Shown piece after piece: positions 30,233-40,722 of a stretch of 64,000 nucleotides of DNA. Every line of letters begins with the position of its first letter. The stretch's first letter is position 1. A program made the translations under genes and the position numbers. The stretch is from Stappia indica (GTDB lineage Bacteria; Pseudomonadota; Alphaproteobacteria; Rhizobiales; Stappiaceae): NCBI RefSeq assembly GCF_009789575.1, contig NZ_CP046908.1, forward strand, positions 3,873,001-3,937,000. The letters run 5' to 3'. A model generated the notes under the pieces. The model had not been told where the DNA came from and did not search any database. It saw nothing but the letters and a program-made list of their open reading frames with translations.

Positions 30233-31310
30233 TGCTCTGCAGGGCTCCTTGCTTGAGAGTGACGAGCCATTGGGCGGTCGACATGTCCTGCTCGGCTGCG
30301 AAAAGACTGATCATGCGGTCGAGTTCGGAACTGCTGAGAGCCATCGCTCCGATCATCGAAACACAGCTTTGCGGAAAGACTTCATAGTAGAACGTGCCGT
30401 AGCGGCGGCTGCTGGCTTTCTCCGTGCGGCCGATATTGGCGCCGCGAAACTCCTGCACATTGCGCAGCAGGAAGGAAAAATGGTCGAAGGTCGGGGGCAT
30501 CTGGCCCGCGACGAACATGATGTAGCGGCACAGGAAATCCTGATTGGCGCTGCGCTCGTGACCGTTCTGCCGCCGGCTGGTCAGGGTCATCGACAGCGCG
30601 TCGAGAAAGTTGAAGGGCTGGCTGTCGAGCCGCGCCTCGGGGATCTTGTAGGCGTCGTCGAGGTCGAGCTCGTAATAGGCCTGAAGCCTGGTGAAATGCG
30701 ACAGCGGGAAGGTTTCGGAGCCGAGCTGCAGCCCGTTCTGGGAGAACCAGTTGAGATCCTCCATCGAGTAGCGGCTACCGAGATTGGCGATCAGCGCCAG
30801 CGCCGGAGAGGCGACTTCCTCGGGCCGGGCGGCAAGGTCGAGGCCGCGCTGCAGGTAGAAGGAGATCGCCTGCGGCGACACGCCCTGCGCCAGCATCGTT
30901 GTCGCCAGTCCGCACCAGCGTTCGGTGATGCGCGTGTTGTAATTCCAGCACCGCTCGCGCCCGTTCATGTCGACCGGGGCCAACACTGAGAGATAGTCGT
31001 GCAGGCGCGCCACCTGCTCGATATTGGCAAAGTCGAGAGGGCGCGTGTCCGAGCCGCGGGTATTGTTCGCAAAGAGCGCCTTGAGGAACAGATCGCCCGT
31101 GTCGATCTCCGCGGCGGTGACCAGCCCGTTCTGCAGGAAGAACTGTGCGTTGGTCAGGTCGTTGTTGACGACGTAGGTCTGGAACGTCTGCAGCGGCGTC
31201 GTGCCGTCCTGGGCAGCGGCCGGGCCGGCAAGGCCTGCGGCCACGACCAGCATCGCCGCACGGGGTGCCGCACGTCGCAAGGTCGACAGCAAGTCTGCAA
31301 GAAATCGCAT
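30216..31310 (-). CDS. Exported helical protein of unknown function
   Basis: 364 aa. A signal peptide with MLVVAAGLAGPAAAQD is followed by a mostly helical body with repeated short helices (for example QTYVVNNDLTNAQFFLQNGL), suggestive of a TPR- or Sel1-like array, but I recognise no named family. Four or five Cys residues (RCWNYN, RWCGLA, FLCRYI, QSCVSM) could pair in the periplasm. The 3' end overlaps the start of the peptidoglycan-binding gene by 17 bases, so the two products probably act together. Confidence 0.72.
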   Translation of the reverse strand: MRFLADLLSTLRRAAPRAAMLVVAAGLAGPAAAQDGTTPLQTFQTYVVNNDLTNAQFFLQNGLVTAAEIDTGDLFLKALFANNTRGSDTRPLDFANIEQVARLHDYLSVLAPVDMNGRERCWNYNTRITERWCGLATTMLAQGVSPQAISFYLQRGLDLAARPEEVASPALALIANLGSRYSMEDLNWFSQNGLQLGSETFPLSHFTRLQAYYELDLDDAYKIPEARLDSQPFNFLDALSMTLTSRRQNGHERSANQDFLCRYIMFVAGQMPPTFDHFSFLLRNVQEFRGANIGRTEKASSRRYGTFYYEVFPQSCVSMIGAMALSSSELDRMISLFAAEQDMSTAQWLVTLKQGALQSNVQKN

Positions 31311-31486
31311 GAAGCCCCCCAGCCTCGCGTCTCGCCAAATCCGTCGGGGAGCCGATAAAACCTTTCCCCTCCGTCAGCATATCCCGCCGGTTGCGGCATG
31401 CAAACAGGAGATGTGCCTGAATTGGCGGTTTCTCGCGATCCGGCGTTGGGTAGGGGGCGAGGCAGAAGAGGGGCAGGCCTGGAGCG

Positions 31487-32359
31487 TTACCAGCGCAGGT
31501 GCGGCACCGCCGCGCGTGCCTCCAGGCCTTCCTCGGCAAGGCGGCGGCGGACCAGGGCCTCGTCGGGGGCGTCGACCGGGCCGAAGTCGGCGCCGTGGAT
31601 GCCGCCGGTGATGAACAGCACGTCGATCTCGTTGGCGACCGCGCCGCGAATGTCGGTCGGCAACCCGTCGCCGATGGCGAGGATCTGCTCGCGCGCCACC
31701 GCTTCGCCGGCGATCTTCGCCACCCGCGCCACCGCTTCCTCGTAGATCGGCGCATGCGGCTTGCCGAGAATGGTCACGGCGCCGCCGATATCCTCGTAAA
31801 GACGCGCGATGGCGCCGGCGCACCAGACCAGCCGGTTGCCGCGTTCCACCACGATGTCCGGATTGGCGCACAGGAAGGGCAGGCCGCGTGCCGCCAGTCG
31901 CTCGAGCATCGGACGATAGTCTTCCGGCATCTCGTTTTCGTCGTCGTGGAAACCGGTGCACACCACCTGCTCGGCCTCTTCCTCGCCGACGAGGCGGATG
32001 TCGAGGCTCTCGAACAGGGTGAGATCGCGCGCCGGGCCGATGTGGAAGACCGGCTGCTCGCGGGTTGCGGCCAGAAGGCCGCGGGTCACGTCTCCAGAGG
32101 TCACCACGTCGTCGAAGACGTCGAGCGGCACGCCGAGCCCCTGAAGTTGCTTGAGCACGGAGCTCGTCGGACGCGGCGCATTGGTGATCAGCACCGCGAT
32201 CCCCCCGGCTTCGCGGCGGAACCGCGCCAGCGCCTCGCAGGCCTCGGGAAAGGCCGCGACACCGTTGTGCAGCACGCCCCACACGTCGCACAGGACGGCA
32301 CGGTAGGACGGCGCCAGGGCGGAAAGCCCGGGGACGAGAAGCGGTGCGGGCTGGGTCAT
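31487..32359 (-). CDS. HAD-superfamily IIA hydrolase (TIGR01459 type)
   Basis: 290 aa. The nucleophile motif is CDVWGVLHNG, the Thr/Ser motif is LITNAPRP and the acidic motif is GDGLPTDIRGA, the pattern of NagD-like phosphatases. In related genomes this gene often precedes ribF; here ribF is about 5.7 kb away, separated by maoC, cheYZ and the exported pair. The ATG at 32359 is followed at once by MTQPAPLLVPG, the usual start. The substrate is unknown. Confidence 0.88.
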   Translation of the reverse strand: MTQPAPLLVPGLSALAPSYRAVLCDVWGVLHNGVAAFPEACEALARFRREAGGIAVLITNAPRPTSSVLKQLQGLGVPLDVFDDVVTSGDVTRGLLAATREQPVFHIGPARDLTLFESLDIRLVGEEEAEQVVCTGFHDDENEMPEDYRPMLERLAARGLPFLCANPDIVVERGNRLVWCAGAIARLYEDIGGAVTILGKPHAPIYEEAVARVAKIAGEAVAREQILAIGDGLPTDIRGAVANEIDVLFITGGIHGADFGPVDAPDEALVRRRLAEEGLEARAAVPHLRW

Positions 32360-32653
32360 CGGTGTCTCTTTTCGGCAGACGGAACGGACGCGGCGCAAGA
32401 CGCTGTGCCGGCGGACCATAGGCGATCCCCGGCAAAAAGGACAAGACGCCAACGCCGGAGGACCGCCTTGCTGCAGAAAAGTCGCGGAATTGAGCGAATT
32501 GCCGCTGCGTCAAACGTTTGCGCTTAAGACATTGTTCAGCATGTGTTGCTCAACCTCAGGTTCAGACTCGGTCACCTATGAATATTCAAATTTGTGCAAA
32601 TTGATGGCTTTTCTTTCCAACTCCCTGCCGACCGGTCGACCGGAGGATCAAGG

Positions 32654-34600
32654 ATGAAGACGATACGAGCGCGCATGATGCTGGTGACGATCGCACTGGC
32701 ATTGCTTGGCGCGGTTTCCGCTTTTGCCATTTCGCAATGGGTGGCCGGCACCCTGACAGATACCGCTTTGCAGCGGGAGGTGGCCGGCGCCAAGCGCCAG
32801 CTGCAGGCACTGGTCGAGGCGGAAAGCCGCCAGGCCTTGCTGCTCGCCAGGGTGGTGGCCGGGCAGACGTCGGTGCAGCAGCGCTTCGCCGCCGGTGACC
32901 GCGAGGGCCTGGCGGGCGAATTCGTCCCGGCCTTCGAGGCGCTCAAGGAGCAGTTCGGCATCCGGCAGTTCCAGTTCCATCTGCCGCCCGCGACGTCGTT
33001 CCTGCGGGTCCACAAGCCGGAGAAATTCGGCGACGACCTGTCGTCGTTCCGCGCCACCGTGGTGGAGACCAACGGCGGGGTGAAGGACATTTCCGGCCTG
33101 GAGAAGGGGGTTGCCGGCATCGGCAATCGCGGCGTCGTGCCCATCGTCGTCGACGGCCAGCACAAGGGGTCGGTCGAGTTCGGCCTCGAGTTCCACGAAA
33201 TGTTCGTCGCCGATTTCACCGAAAAGACCGGCTATCCGCTGGCGGTCCTGCGGTTCGGTGCCGAGGGGAGCGATGCGCTGGAAGTGATCGGCAACCGCCT
33301 GCCGGCCGACATGGATCCGCTGGCGCTTGCCGCGCAGACGGCCGGCGGCGGCCTCGTCTCGGCATCGGGCGATTTCTATGTCGATCAGGTCAATGTCGGC
33401 GACTATTCGGGCAATCCCATCGCCGTCGCGGTGATCGCGGTGGACCGCACCGCCTATGTGGCGATTGCCGACATGGCGCGCGCGGCCGGCATCGGCGTCG
33501 GCCTGCTGCTGCTGGCGATCGCCGCCGGTGCGGTCGTCTTCGCGGTGCGCTCGATCTGCAATCCGCTGCGCACCGTCACCGGCCAGATCATGGAACTGGC
33601 GGCCGGCGAGACCGGCTTCAAGGTCGCGGGCCGCGACCGGTCGGACGAGATCGGCGATATCGCCCGCGCCATCGAGGTTTGCCGCGACAACCGCATCGAG
33701 CAGGAGCGGCTGGAGCGCGAGCAGCATGGCGACCGGCAGGCGCGCGACGCGCACCAGCGGCAGGTCGATGCCTTGATCAAGGGGTTCCAGTCGACCGCGC
33801 AGGAGGTGCTGACCGCCGTCGACCACGCCAATGCGAGCCTGGAGGCGACCGCGCGCACGCTGGAGACGGTCGCCGCTTCCAGCGCGGAGCAAGCGGAGGG
33901 CGCGTCCTCGGCCTCGCGCGAGGCCTCCGGCAACGTGCAGTCCGTTGCGGGCGCGGCGGAGGAGCTGTCCTCCTCGATCCGCGAGATTTCGGAACAGGTC
34001 GAGCGCACCACCACGGTCGTCACCCGCGCAACCGACAACACGCGGGCGACCAACCAGAAAGTCTCGGGCCTTGCCGCTGCCGCCGGCAAGATCGGCGAGG
34101 TGGTGACCCTGATCCAGGCGATCGCCGAGCAGACCAATCTGCTGGCGCTGAATGCTACCATCGAGGCGGCGCGCGCCGGCGAGGCCGGCAAGGGCTTTGC
34201 CGTCGTTGCAGCCGAGGTGAAGCAGCTCGCCGACCAGACCTCGCGCGCCACCGGCGAGATCTCGGGCCAGATCGTCGCGATCCAGTCGGCCACCGCGGAG
34301 ACGGCAAAGGCGATTGCCGAGATCGCCACCACCATGGACGAGGTCAACGACCACACCAGCGCTATTGCCGCGGCGGTGGTGCAGCAGGGGGCTGCGACGA
34401 CGGAGATCAGCTCCAACATCCAGCTCGCCGCCTCCCGTACGCGCTCGGTTGTCGACAGCATCGGCGAGCTCGACACGGCGGTGGAGGAGACCAACCGCTC
34501 GGCCCAGCAGGTGCTGGGCGCGACCGGCGAGGCGGCGCGCCACACCCAGCGCTTCCGCCAGGAGATCGAGCGGTTCCTCAAGAATGTGGTCGCGGCCTGA
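32654..34600 (+). CDS. Methyl-accepting chemotaxis protein with double-Cache-like sensor
   Basis: 648 aa. Membrane helix 1 at about 10-30, periplasmic sensor about 31-275, helix 2 about 278-305, HAMP about 306-360, and a cytoplasmic signalling hairpin whose tip reads [19 protein letters not shown]. The sensor segment [20 protein letters not shown] resembles dCache_3 receptors. ATG 32654 follows GGAGGATCAAGG. It should feed CheA and so CheY; cheA is not in the window. The ligand is unknown. No C-terminal CheR-docking pentapeptide is evident. Confidence 0.92.
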   Translation: MKTIRARMMLVTIALALLGAVSAFAISQWVAGTLTDTALQREVAGAKRQLQALVEAESRQALLLARVVAGQTSVQQRFAAGDREGLAGEFVPAFEALKEQFGIRQFQFHLPPATSFLRVHKPEKFGDDLSSFRATVVETNGGVKDISGLEKGVAGIGNRGVVPIVVDGQHKGSVEFGLEFHEMFVADFTEKTGYPLAVLRFGAEGSDALEVIGNRLPADMDPLALAAQTAGGGLVSASGDFYVDQVNVGDYSGNPIAVAVIAVDRTAYVAIADMARAAGIGVGLLLLAIAAGAVVFAVRSICNPLRTVTGQIMELAAGETGFKVAGRDRSDEIGDIARAIEVCRDNRIEQERLEREQHGDRQARDAHQRQVDALIKGFQSTAQEVLTAVDHANASLEATARTLETVAASSAEQAEGASSASREASGNVQSVAGAAEELSSSIREISEQVERTTTVVTRATDNTRATNQKVSGLAAAAGKIGEVVTLIQAIAEQTNLLALNATIEAARAGEAGKGFAVVAAEVKQLADQTSRATGEISGQIVAIQSATAETAKAIAEIATTMDEVNDHTSAIAAAVVQQGAATTEISSNIQLAASRTRSVVDSIGELDTAVEETNRSAQQVLGATGEAARHTQRFRQEIERFLKNVVAA

Positions 34601-34632
34601 GCGCGGCGATCCCGTGCCTTGAGACCGGCAAT

Positions 34633-34666
34633 GAAGGGGGCGCGCAGGCGCCCCTTTCCCGTTTTG
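34633..34666 (+). terminator. Terminator after the chemoreceptor gene
   Basis: AAGGGGGCGC and GCGCCCCTTT arms around a five-base loop, followed by a modest T-containing tail. It separates the chemoreceptor gene from mutL. Confidence 0.6.
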
Positions 34667-34758
34667 CGGGACGCTGCGCGGACGGCTGGCCCCGCGCGGC
34701 CAAACGGGCGATGCTGGCGCCGGGCGAGGGGACGATTCGCAAAGGTGAAGGTCCGGGA

Positions 34759-36651
34759 ATGACGATCCGGCAGTTGAGCGACCACGCGATCAACCAGATC
34801 GCGGCAGGCGAGGTGATCGAGCGGCCGGCCAGCGTGGTCAAGGAGCTGGTCGAGAACGCCCTTGATGCAGGGGCGGCGCGCATCGGTGTGTCGACGGCGG
34901 CCGGCGGCAAGACCTTGATCCGCGTCGACGACGACGGCTGCGGCATTCCCGGCGAGCAGCTGGCGCTGGCGGTGGAGCGCCATTGCACGTCCAAGCTCTC
35001 CGAGGACGATCTGTTCGACATCCGCAGCCTCGGCTTTCGCGGCGAGGCGCTGCCCTCCATCGGCGCCATCGCCCGTCTTGCCATGACCTCGCGCCATGCA
35101 TCCGAGACCCACGCCTGGACCATCCGGGTCGAGGGCGGGCGCAAGGACGGGCCGGCCCCGGCCAGCCATGCGGGCGGGACCCAGGTCGAGGTGCGCGATC
35201 TCTTCTTCGCAACGCCCGCCCGTCTCAAGTTCCTGAAGACCGACCGGGCGGAAGGGGCCGCGGTCACCGATGTGGTCCGCCGCCTGGCGCTCGCCAACCC
35301 GGCGGTGCGCTTCGAGCTGTCCGGCAGCGACCGCCAGACCACCACCTATGCAGCGGCGAGCGGCGAGCGGGCGCTGGAGGCGCGTATCGCCCAGGTCATG
35401 GGCACCGATTTCGTCGACAACGCCCGGCCGGTGAATGCGGTGCGCGAGGGCGTACGGCTGCACGGGCTTGCCGGCCTGCCGACCTTCCACAAGGCCAACT
35501 CGCTCTCGCAGTTCTTCTTCGTCAATGGCCGCCCGGTGCGCGACAAGCTGCTGATGTCGGCGCTGCGCGGCGCCTATGCCGACGTGCTGGCCCGCGACCG
35601 GCATCCGGTCTCGGTGCTGTTCATCGAACTCGACCCGCGACAGGTCGACGTCAACGTCCATCCCGCCAAGGCGGATGTGCGCTTTCGCGACGCGCAGCTG
35701 GTGCGCGGGCTGATCGTCGGTGCCCTGCGCCAGGTCTTTGCCGAGGCCGGCCACCTTGCCTCCTCGCATACGGCAAGGGCAGCGATGGCGTCCTTCTCCA
35801 CCGGCTATGCGGCCGGCTCGTCCGCCGGCCTGCGTCCCGCTACAAGCGACCACTACGGCTACCAGCGCTCCGCCACCTCGCCCGCCCCGGCCTCGTCCGA
35901 CTGGCGCGCCTCGCCCTTCCGTCCGCTGGACGCTGCCGAGGCGCACGCGCAAGCAGCCCCCGCGAGCGGGTTCGGCGAGGCGGCGCAGGCGGGCTTCGAG
36001 ACGCTGGACATGCCGTCCGCCGATGCGCGGGCCCATGCCCAGGCGAGCGAAGCGACGGAGGAGCGCCAGTCCCGACCGCTCGGCGCGGCGCGGGCGCAGG
36101 TCCACGCCACCTACATCATCTCCCAGACCGAGGACGGTCTCGTCATCGTCGACCAGCACGCCGCGCATGAGCGGCTGGTCTATGAGCGGCTGAAGGCCGA
36201 GCTTGCCGTGCGCGGCGTCGCCCGGCAGGGCCTCCTGATCCCCGAGATCGTGGAATTGCCGCAGGAGGATGTGGCGCGTCTGGCGGAGCGGGCCGAGGAG
36301 CTGGAGGCCGTCGGTCTGGTGCTGGAGCCGTTCGGACCCGGCGCGATTGCGGTGCGCGAGACGCCGGCCATGCTCGGCCAGATCGACATTCGCGGCCTCG
36401 TCACGGATCTTGCCGACGATCTCGCCGAATGGGACAGCTCCACCCGCCTGCGCGAGCGGCTCGACCATGTCGCCGCGACCATGGCCTGCCACGGGTCGGT
36501 GCGCGCCGGACGCCGCCTGCGGCCGGAGGAAATGGACGCCCTGCTGCGCGAGATGGAGGCAACGCCCAATTCCGGCCAGTGCAACCACGGTCGCCCGACC
36601 TGGATCTCGCTGAAGCTCTCCGACATCGAACGCCTGTTCGGCCGCAAGTAG
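34759..36651 (+). CDS. mutL: DNA mismatch repair protein MutL
   Basis: 630 aa. The N-terminal GHKL ATPase shows [26 protein letters not shown] and the [10 protein letters not shown] lid. A Pro/Ala-rich linker (about 350-430) leads to the dimerisation domain, where [12 protein letters not shown] (about residue 465) is the endonuclease motif DQHA-x2-E-x4-E, as in organisms without Mut[13 protein letters not shown] near the end also fits nicking MutL proteins. ATG 34759 is preceded by GAAGG. Confidence 0.96.
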   Translation: MTIRQLSDHAINQIAAGEVIERPASVVKELVENALDAGAARIGVSTAAGGKTLIRVDDDGCGIPGEQLALAVERHCTSKLSEDDLFDIRSLGFRGEALPSIGAIARLAMTSRHASETHAWTIRVEGGRKDGPAPASHAGGTQVEVRDLFFATPARLKFLKTDRAEGAAVTDVVRRLALANPAVRFELSGSDRQTTTYAAASGERALEARIAQVMGTDFVDNARPVNAVREGVRLHGLAGLPTFHKANSLSQFFFVNGRPVRDKLLMSALRGAYADVLARDRHPVSVLFIELDPRQVDVNVHPAKADVRFRDAQLVRGLIVGALRQVFAEAGHLASSHTARAAMASFSTGYAAGSSAGLRPATSDHYGYQRSATSPAPASSDWRASPFRPLDAAEAHAQAAPASGFGEAAQAGFETLDMPSADARAHAQASEATEERQSRPLGAARAQVHATYIISQTEDGLVIVDQHAAHERLVYERLKAELAVRGVARQGLLIPEIVELPQEDVARLAERAEELEAVGLVLEPFGPGAIAVRETPAMLGQIDIRGLVTDLADDLAEWDSSTRLRERLDHVAATMACHGSVRAGRRLRPEEMDALLREMEATPNSGQCNHGRPTWISLKLSDIERLFGRK

Positions 36652-36788
36652 CCGGGCGGGCGGGCCGCACCCGTCGCGCGCCCTCCGTCGCGCGCCTTCC
36701 GTCACGAGCATGTCATGCCTTGCGTGTCATCTGGCGGCCGGTGGGAGTGCGCGTGCCGCGCCCCGTCTCGTTCCGGAGCCGATGGCGC

Positions 36789-37082
36789 ATGAAACTGTTC
36801 GTCTGGGCGGCGGCCGTGGTGATGATCCTGCTCGGTCTTGCGACCGTTTGGACGCCGCTTCCCACGGGCGTGCCGCTCATCGCCGGCGGGCTGATCCTGA
36901 TTCTCGGCAGCAGCCGCCAGGCGACGCGCTGGCTGCGCGCGCGCCGTCGCCGCCTGTTGCGGCTCGACGAAGCTTTCATCTGGCTCGAGGAAAAGGCCCC
37001 GAAGGGCCTGACTGCGGCGCTGAGGCGGACCCGCCCGCGCCGCAAGGCGCCGTCACCGCCGGCGCCGACACCAACGCCTTAG
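36789..37082 (+). CDS. Small membrane protein, unknown function
   Basis: 97 aa. Two closely spaced hydrophobic helices (LFVWAAAVVMILLGLATVW and GVPLIAGGLILILGSS) with a short PLPTG turn, then a strongly basic tail with an RRRRLLR run. The turn recalls PGPGW- or YbaN-like small membrane proteins, but I would not assign a family. GGAG lies eleven bases upstream of the ATG. It follows mutL and stops four bases before the convergent rsmD stop. Confidence 0.68.
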   Translation: MKLFVWAAAVVMILLGLATVWTPLPTGVPLIAGGLILILGSSRQATRWLRARRRRLLRLDEAFIWLEEKAPKGLTAALRRTRPRRKAPSPPAPTPTP

Positions 37083-37086
37083 GGGG

Positions 37087-37641
37087 CTAGGCGCTGCGGT
37101 AGATGACGAACTGGCTTTCGCCGACGGTGCGCCGGTCCAGTTCTTCCAGCCCGTCGATGGGGGCGATCTCGGTCTTGGCGTCCTCTTCCAGCACCACCAG
37201 CGCGCCCGGCGCCAGCCAGCCGCCGGCAAGGCAGGCGGCCAGCGCCTGCTCGCCCAGCCCCTTGCGATAGGGCGGGTCGGCGAAGACGAGGTCGAAGGGC
37301 GCGATGGTGCCGACCGGCCCGATCCGCGTTGCATCGCGGCGGAAGATCTTGGTCGCCCCGGTGAGGCCGAGCGCCTCGACATTGGAGCGGATCGCCGCGC
37401 GCGCCGCACTCGCTTCCTCGACGAAGAGACAGTGGCGCGCGCCGCGGCTCAGCGCCTCCAGTCCCAGCGCGCCGCTGCCGGCGAACAGGTCGAGGACGCG
37501 CGTGTCCTGCAGCACGTCGCCATGGCCGTGGGCCAGCACGTTGAACAGCGTCTCGCGCAGCCGGTCGCTGGTCGGGCGCGTCGCGTCACCGCGCGGCGCC
37601 TCGATGGGAGAACCCCGGAAGCGTCCGGCGACGATCCTCAC
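37087..37641 (-). CDS. rsmD: 16S rRNA guanine-966 N2-methyltransferase
   Basis: 184 aa Rossmann-fold methyltransferase. The N-terminal [10 protein letters not shown], the SAM motif [15 protein letters not shown] and the catalytic FADPPY motif are typical. It starts with GTG 37641, overlapping the stop of the pseudouridine synthase gene by four bases, so the two rRNA modifiers are translated together. Confidence 0.94.
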   Translation of the reverse strand: MRIVAGRFRGSPIEAPRGDATRPTSDRLRETLFNVLAHGHGDVLQDTRVLDLFAGSGALGLEALSRGARHCLFVEEASAARAAIRSNVEALGLTGATKIFRRDATRIGPVGTIAPFDLVFADPPYRKGLGEQALAACLAGGWLAPGALVVLEEDAKTEIAPIDGLEELDRRTVGESQFVIYRSA

Positions 37642-39665
37642 GGACGCTTGCCCCCACCGGGCCCCTTACCGCCGGGACCCCTGCTTCCGGGCCCCCTGCC
37701 TCCAGGACCTTTCCCGCCGGGGCCTTTGCCCGCCGGACGGCCGCCGGCTGGGCGACCTCCGCCGGGACGCCCGCCACCGGGACGTCCACCTGCAGGACGG
37801 CCGCCTTCAGGACGGTCTCCACGCGGCCGGTCCCCGCCCGGCTTGCCGCCGAAGGGACGGTCGCCTCTCGGACGATCCTCGCGGGGGCGGTCGCTCCGCG
37901 GCCTGTCGCCGAACGGCCGATCTCCGCGGGGCCCGTCTTCACGAGGTCTGTCGTCGCGCGGCCGATCCTCGCGCGGGCCGGAGCGGCGCGGGCGGTCGTC
38001 GCCAGAGCGTGCGGCGAACGGCTTGCCACCACCCGGTTTACCGCCAAAGGACTTGCCTCCGCCCGGCTTGCCGCGACCGGCACCGCGCGGCGCGTCCTCG
38101 GACGGCGGGGCGGTGTCGACCACCAGCGAGCCGTCCTCGTCCCAGATCCGCCGACGTGCACCGGCCGACTGGCCGTCGCCCTTGGATGCGCGCGGCATCG
38201 TGTCCGGAGTAAAGCGGAAGCGCGAACGCGGCGAGACATAGCCGGACGGTTCCGACTCGTTGCGCGAGGGGCGTGCGGCCCGGCTCTCTTCCTTGCGGCG
38301 GGTGCGGGACGGCTTCTCGCGCGCCTCGCGGCCCTCGCGGGCGCTGAGGTAGCGGTCCTCGGTCCTTGCAGCTCCTGGCTTGCCGGCGGCGGGCTTGCCG
38401 CGCTGCGGGGCGGCGCCGGGAGCGGGATTGCGAGCCGGCTTGGCCTCCTCGCCGTCAGCCTCGCCGCCCGGTGTCAGGAGCGGAGCTTCGAAATCGGCAT
38501 TGGCCTCGGCTGCCAGCCGGTCGCCGAGCTGGTCGCGCAGCACCCGGCCGCGGATCTCGCGCACCTCGCCCTCGTCGAGCTCGGCCAGCTGGAACGGGCC
38601 GAAGGAGATGCGGATCAGCCGGTTCACGGCAAGGCCGAGATGCTCCAGAACCTTCTTGATCTCGCGGTTCTTGCCCTCGCGCAGCGCAATCGTCATCCAG
38701 ACGTTGTCGCCCTGCTCCTTGTCGATCTGCGCCTCGATGCCACCGTAAAGCACGCCGTCGACCTCGATGCCGTCGGCCAGCTTGTCGAGCCTGTCCTGCG
38801 TGATCTCGCCATAGGCGCGCACGCGGTAGCGGCGCAGCCAGCCGGTCGCCGGCAGCTCCAGCACCCGCGACAGGCCGCCGTCATTGGTCAGCAGCAGCAG
38901 GCCCTCGGTGTTGATGTCGAGGCGCCCGACGGTCAAGACGCGCGGCAGGGTCTTGGGCAGCCGCTCGAACACGGTCGGCCGGCCTTCCGGGTCGGAGTTG
39001 GTCGTCACCAGGCCGCGCGGCTTGTGGTAGAGCCACAGGCGGGTGCGCTCGCGCTCCGGCAGCGGTTCGCCGTCCACGGTGATGCGGTCGGCGTCCGTCA
39101 CGGTGACGGCGGGCGAGGTCAGGACGGTGCCGTTGACCGCGACGCGGCCTGCGACCACCCAGCTTTCCGCCGTGCGGCGCGAGCACAGGCCGGCGCGTGC
39201 GATCACCTTGGCGACGCGCTCGGCATCCTCGGTGCGCGCGGCGAGCGGCGCTGCGCCGGGAGGCAGCGTCTTGTCGCGCTTCGGGGCGCCCTTGCGCTCG
39301 CCGAAGCTCTTCTTGCCCGCAAAGCCCTTCTTGTCGCCGAAGCTCTTCTTCTCGCCGAAGCGCTTGCCGCCGGCATCCGGACCGCCGCGCCGTTCGCCGT
39401 ACTTGCGCTCCGCGCCCCGTTCGCCGCCGCGCTCTGCACCCCGGTCCGCGCCCCGATCTGCGGACTTGTCGCCGAACTTGCGCTCGCCCGCGGCCTTCGG
39501 GCCGAAGCTCTTGCGCGGTCCGCGCGCCTCTCCGTCGGCGGAGCGATGCGGGCCGTCATTGCCGCGTGTTGCGCGGGGCTTGCCGTTGCCGGGGCGTCCG
39601 CTGCCGGATTTCCCCGGCGCGGAGGCGCGGCGCGGAGGCCGCGAGGATCGATTGTCTTCGGTCAT
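37638..39665 (-). CDS. RluB/RluE/RluF-type pseudouridine synthase with long disordered tails
   Basis: 675 aa, more than twice the size of a bare RluB core. Residues about 1-140 are basic and Gly/Arg/Lys-rich with repeated FGDKK/FGEKK-type units. An S4 RNA-binding domain (about 145-205) and the synthase core (about 205-390) follow, with catalytic [17 protein letters not shown] and [14 protein letters not shown]. Residues about 400-675 are charged, then made of [12 protein letters not shown] and GGRP repeats. It modifies 23S rRNA uridines; the tails probably bind RNA. No frame break is seen, so the tails are real coding sequence. Confidence 0.9.
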   Translation of the reverse strand: MTEDNRSSRPPRRASAPGKSGSGRPGNGKPRATRGNDGPHRSADGEARGPRKSFGPKAAGERKFGDKSADRGADRGAERGGERGAERKYGERRGGPDAGGKRFGEKKSFGDKKGFAGKKSFGERKGAPKRDKTLPPGAAPLAARTEDAERVAKVIARAGLCSRRTAESWVVAGRVAVNGTVLTSPAVTVTDADRITVDGEPLPERERTRLWLYHKPRGLVTTNSDPEGRPTVFERLPKTLPRVLTVGRLDINTEGLLLLTNDGGLSRVLELPATGWLRRYRVRAYGEITQDRLDKLADGIEVDGVLYGGIEAQIDKEQGDNVWMTIALREGKNREIKKVLEHLGLAVNRLIRISFGPFQLAELDEGEVREIRGRVLRDQLGDRLAAEANADFEAPLLTPGGEADGEEAKPARNPAPGAAPQRGKPAAGKPGAARTEDRYLSAREGREAREKPSRTRRKEESRAARPSRNESEPSGYVSPRSRFRFTPDTMPRASKGDGQSAGARRRIWDEDGSLVVDTAPPSEDAPRGAGRGKPGGGKSFGGKPGGGKPFAARSGDDRPRRSGPREDRPRDDRPREDGPRGDRPFGDRPRSDRPREDRPRGDRPFGGKPGGDRPRGDRPEGGRPAGGRPGGGRPGGGRPAGGRPAGKGPGGKGPGGRGPGSRGPGGKGPGGGKRP

Positions 39666-39803
39666 GGTGCCGCGTCATACCAGAGCGGCAGGGCTGCGGG
39701 AAGCGCGCTTTTTCACCGCCTCGCCATGCGTTTTCCGCAAGGGGTCGATCCTGCCCCGACTTGGCGATTCCAAACGGCTCTTCCTGGCTGTAGGGTCGCG
39801 GCC

Positions 39804-40277
39804 ATGACAGGGAACGAAAGGTCCGCCGGAAGCACCGGCGGCTTCATGGATCTGGCGCTGGACGAGGCGCGGGCGGCGGCGGCGCGCGGCGAGGTGCCGG
39901 TCGGCGCCGTCCTGGTGCGCGGCGGCGAAATCCTGGCCGCCGACGGCAACCGCACGCTGGAGCTGAGCGACCCCACCGCCCATGCCGAAATCCTGGTGAT
40001 GCGGCGCGCCGCCGCCGCTCTCGGCAGCCAGCGGCTGCCCGACTGCGACCTTTACGTTACGCTCGAACCCTGCCCGATGTGCGCGGCGGCGATCTCCTTC
40101 GCCCGCATCCGCCGGCTCTATTTCGGGGCCTCCGACCCCAAGGGCGGTGCGGTCGAAAACGGCGTGCGCTTTTATTCTCAGGCGACCTGCCATCATGCGC
40201 CGGAAGTCTATTCGGGCCTTGCGGAGCGCGATGCGGCGGAGCTTTTGCGCGGCTTCTTCAAGGCACGGCGCGACTGA
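39804..40277 (+). CDS. tadA: tRNA adenosine-34 deaminase TadA
   Basis: 157 aa. Zinc and proton-shuttle residues are in TAHAEI and EPCPMCAAA, the signature of cytidine-deaminase-fold enzymes acting on the tRNA-Arg wobble base. VPVGAVLVRGG is the usual first strand. It is divergent from the pseudouridine synthase gene. Confidence 0.95.
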   Translation: MTGNERSAGSTGGFMDLALDEARAAAARGEVPVGAVLVRGGEILAADGNRTLELSDPTAHAEILVMRRAAAALGSQRLPDCDLYVTLEPCPMCAAAISFARIRRLYFGASDPKGGAVENGVRFYSQATCHHAPEVYSGLAERDAAELLRGFFKARRD

Positions 40278-40350
40278 AGGAGATCGGCGAGCGGCAGGCG
40301 CGAGGGGCCGCGTCGCCGGACAGCGTCACCGGACACGGAGGGAGAGGGAC

Positions 40351-40695
40351 ATGATTGCAGTGATCTTCGAGGTCTGGCCGAAGGAGGGGCACACGGGCGC
40401 CTATCTCGACATCGCGGCGGGGCTGAAGCCGCTGCTCGCCGAGCAGGATGGCTTCATCTCGGTCGAGCGCTTCGAGAGCCTGACCGAGCCGGGCAAGCTG
40501 CTCTCCCTCTCCTTCTGGCGCGACGAGGAGGCGCTGTCGAAGTGGCGGCAAGAGGCGCGCCACCGCATGGCGCAGACGGCCGGCCGGGGCACCCATTTCG
40601 CCAATTATCGCCTGCGGGTCGCCGCCGTCATCCGCGATTACGGCATGAGCGAGCGCGACGGGGCGCCGGAAGACAGCATCGCCCTGCACGGGTGA
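40351..40695 (+). CDS. Antibiotic biosynthesis monooxygenase (ABM) domain protein
   Basis: 114 aa. MIAVIFEVWPKEG begins a ferredoxin-like ABM fold; EQDGFISVERFES and LLSLSFWRDEEAL are typical strands. Members include quinol and heme-degrading monooxygenases as well as proteins of unknown role. ATG 40351 follows GGAGGGAGAGGGAC. It is 73 bases after tadA. Confidence 0.85.
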   Translation: MIAVIFEVWPKEGHTGAYLDIAAGLKPLLAEQDGFISVERFESLTEPGKLLSLSFWRDEEALSKWRQEARHRMAQTAGRGTHFANYRLRVAAVIRDYGMSERDGAPEDSIALHG

Positions 40696-40722
40696 GGCCT
40701 GCACGCAGGAGGCGGGGCCTGC

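Noticed and set aside
33454-36711. A 3.2-kb open frame on the minus strand opposite the chemoreceptor and mutL genes
   Set aside because: It mirrors the GC-rich third positions of two clear genes, has no recognisable domain and no ribosome site.
37638-38260. Low-complexity end of the pseudouridine synthase gene as an out-of-frame artefact
   Set aside because: The frame remains open with balanced repeats to a stop that overlaps the rsmD start by four bases, as in a real operon.
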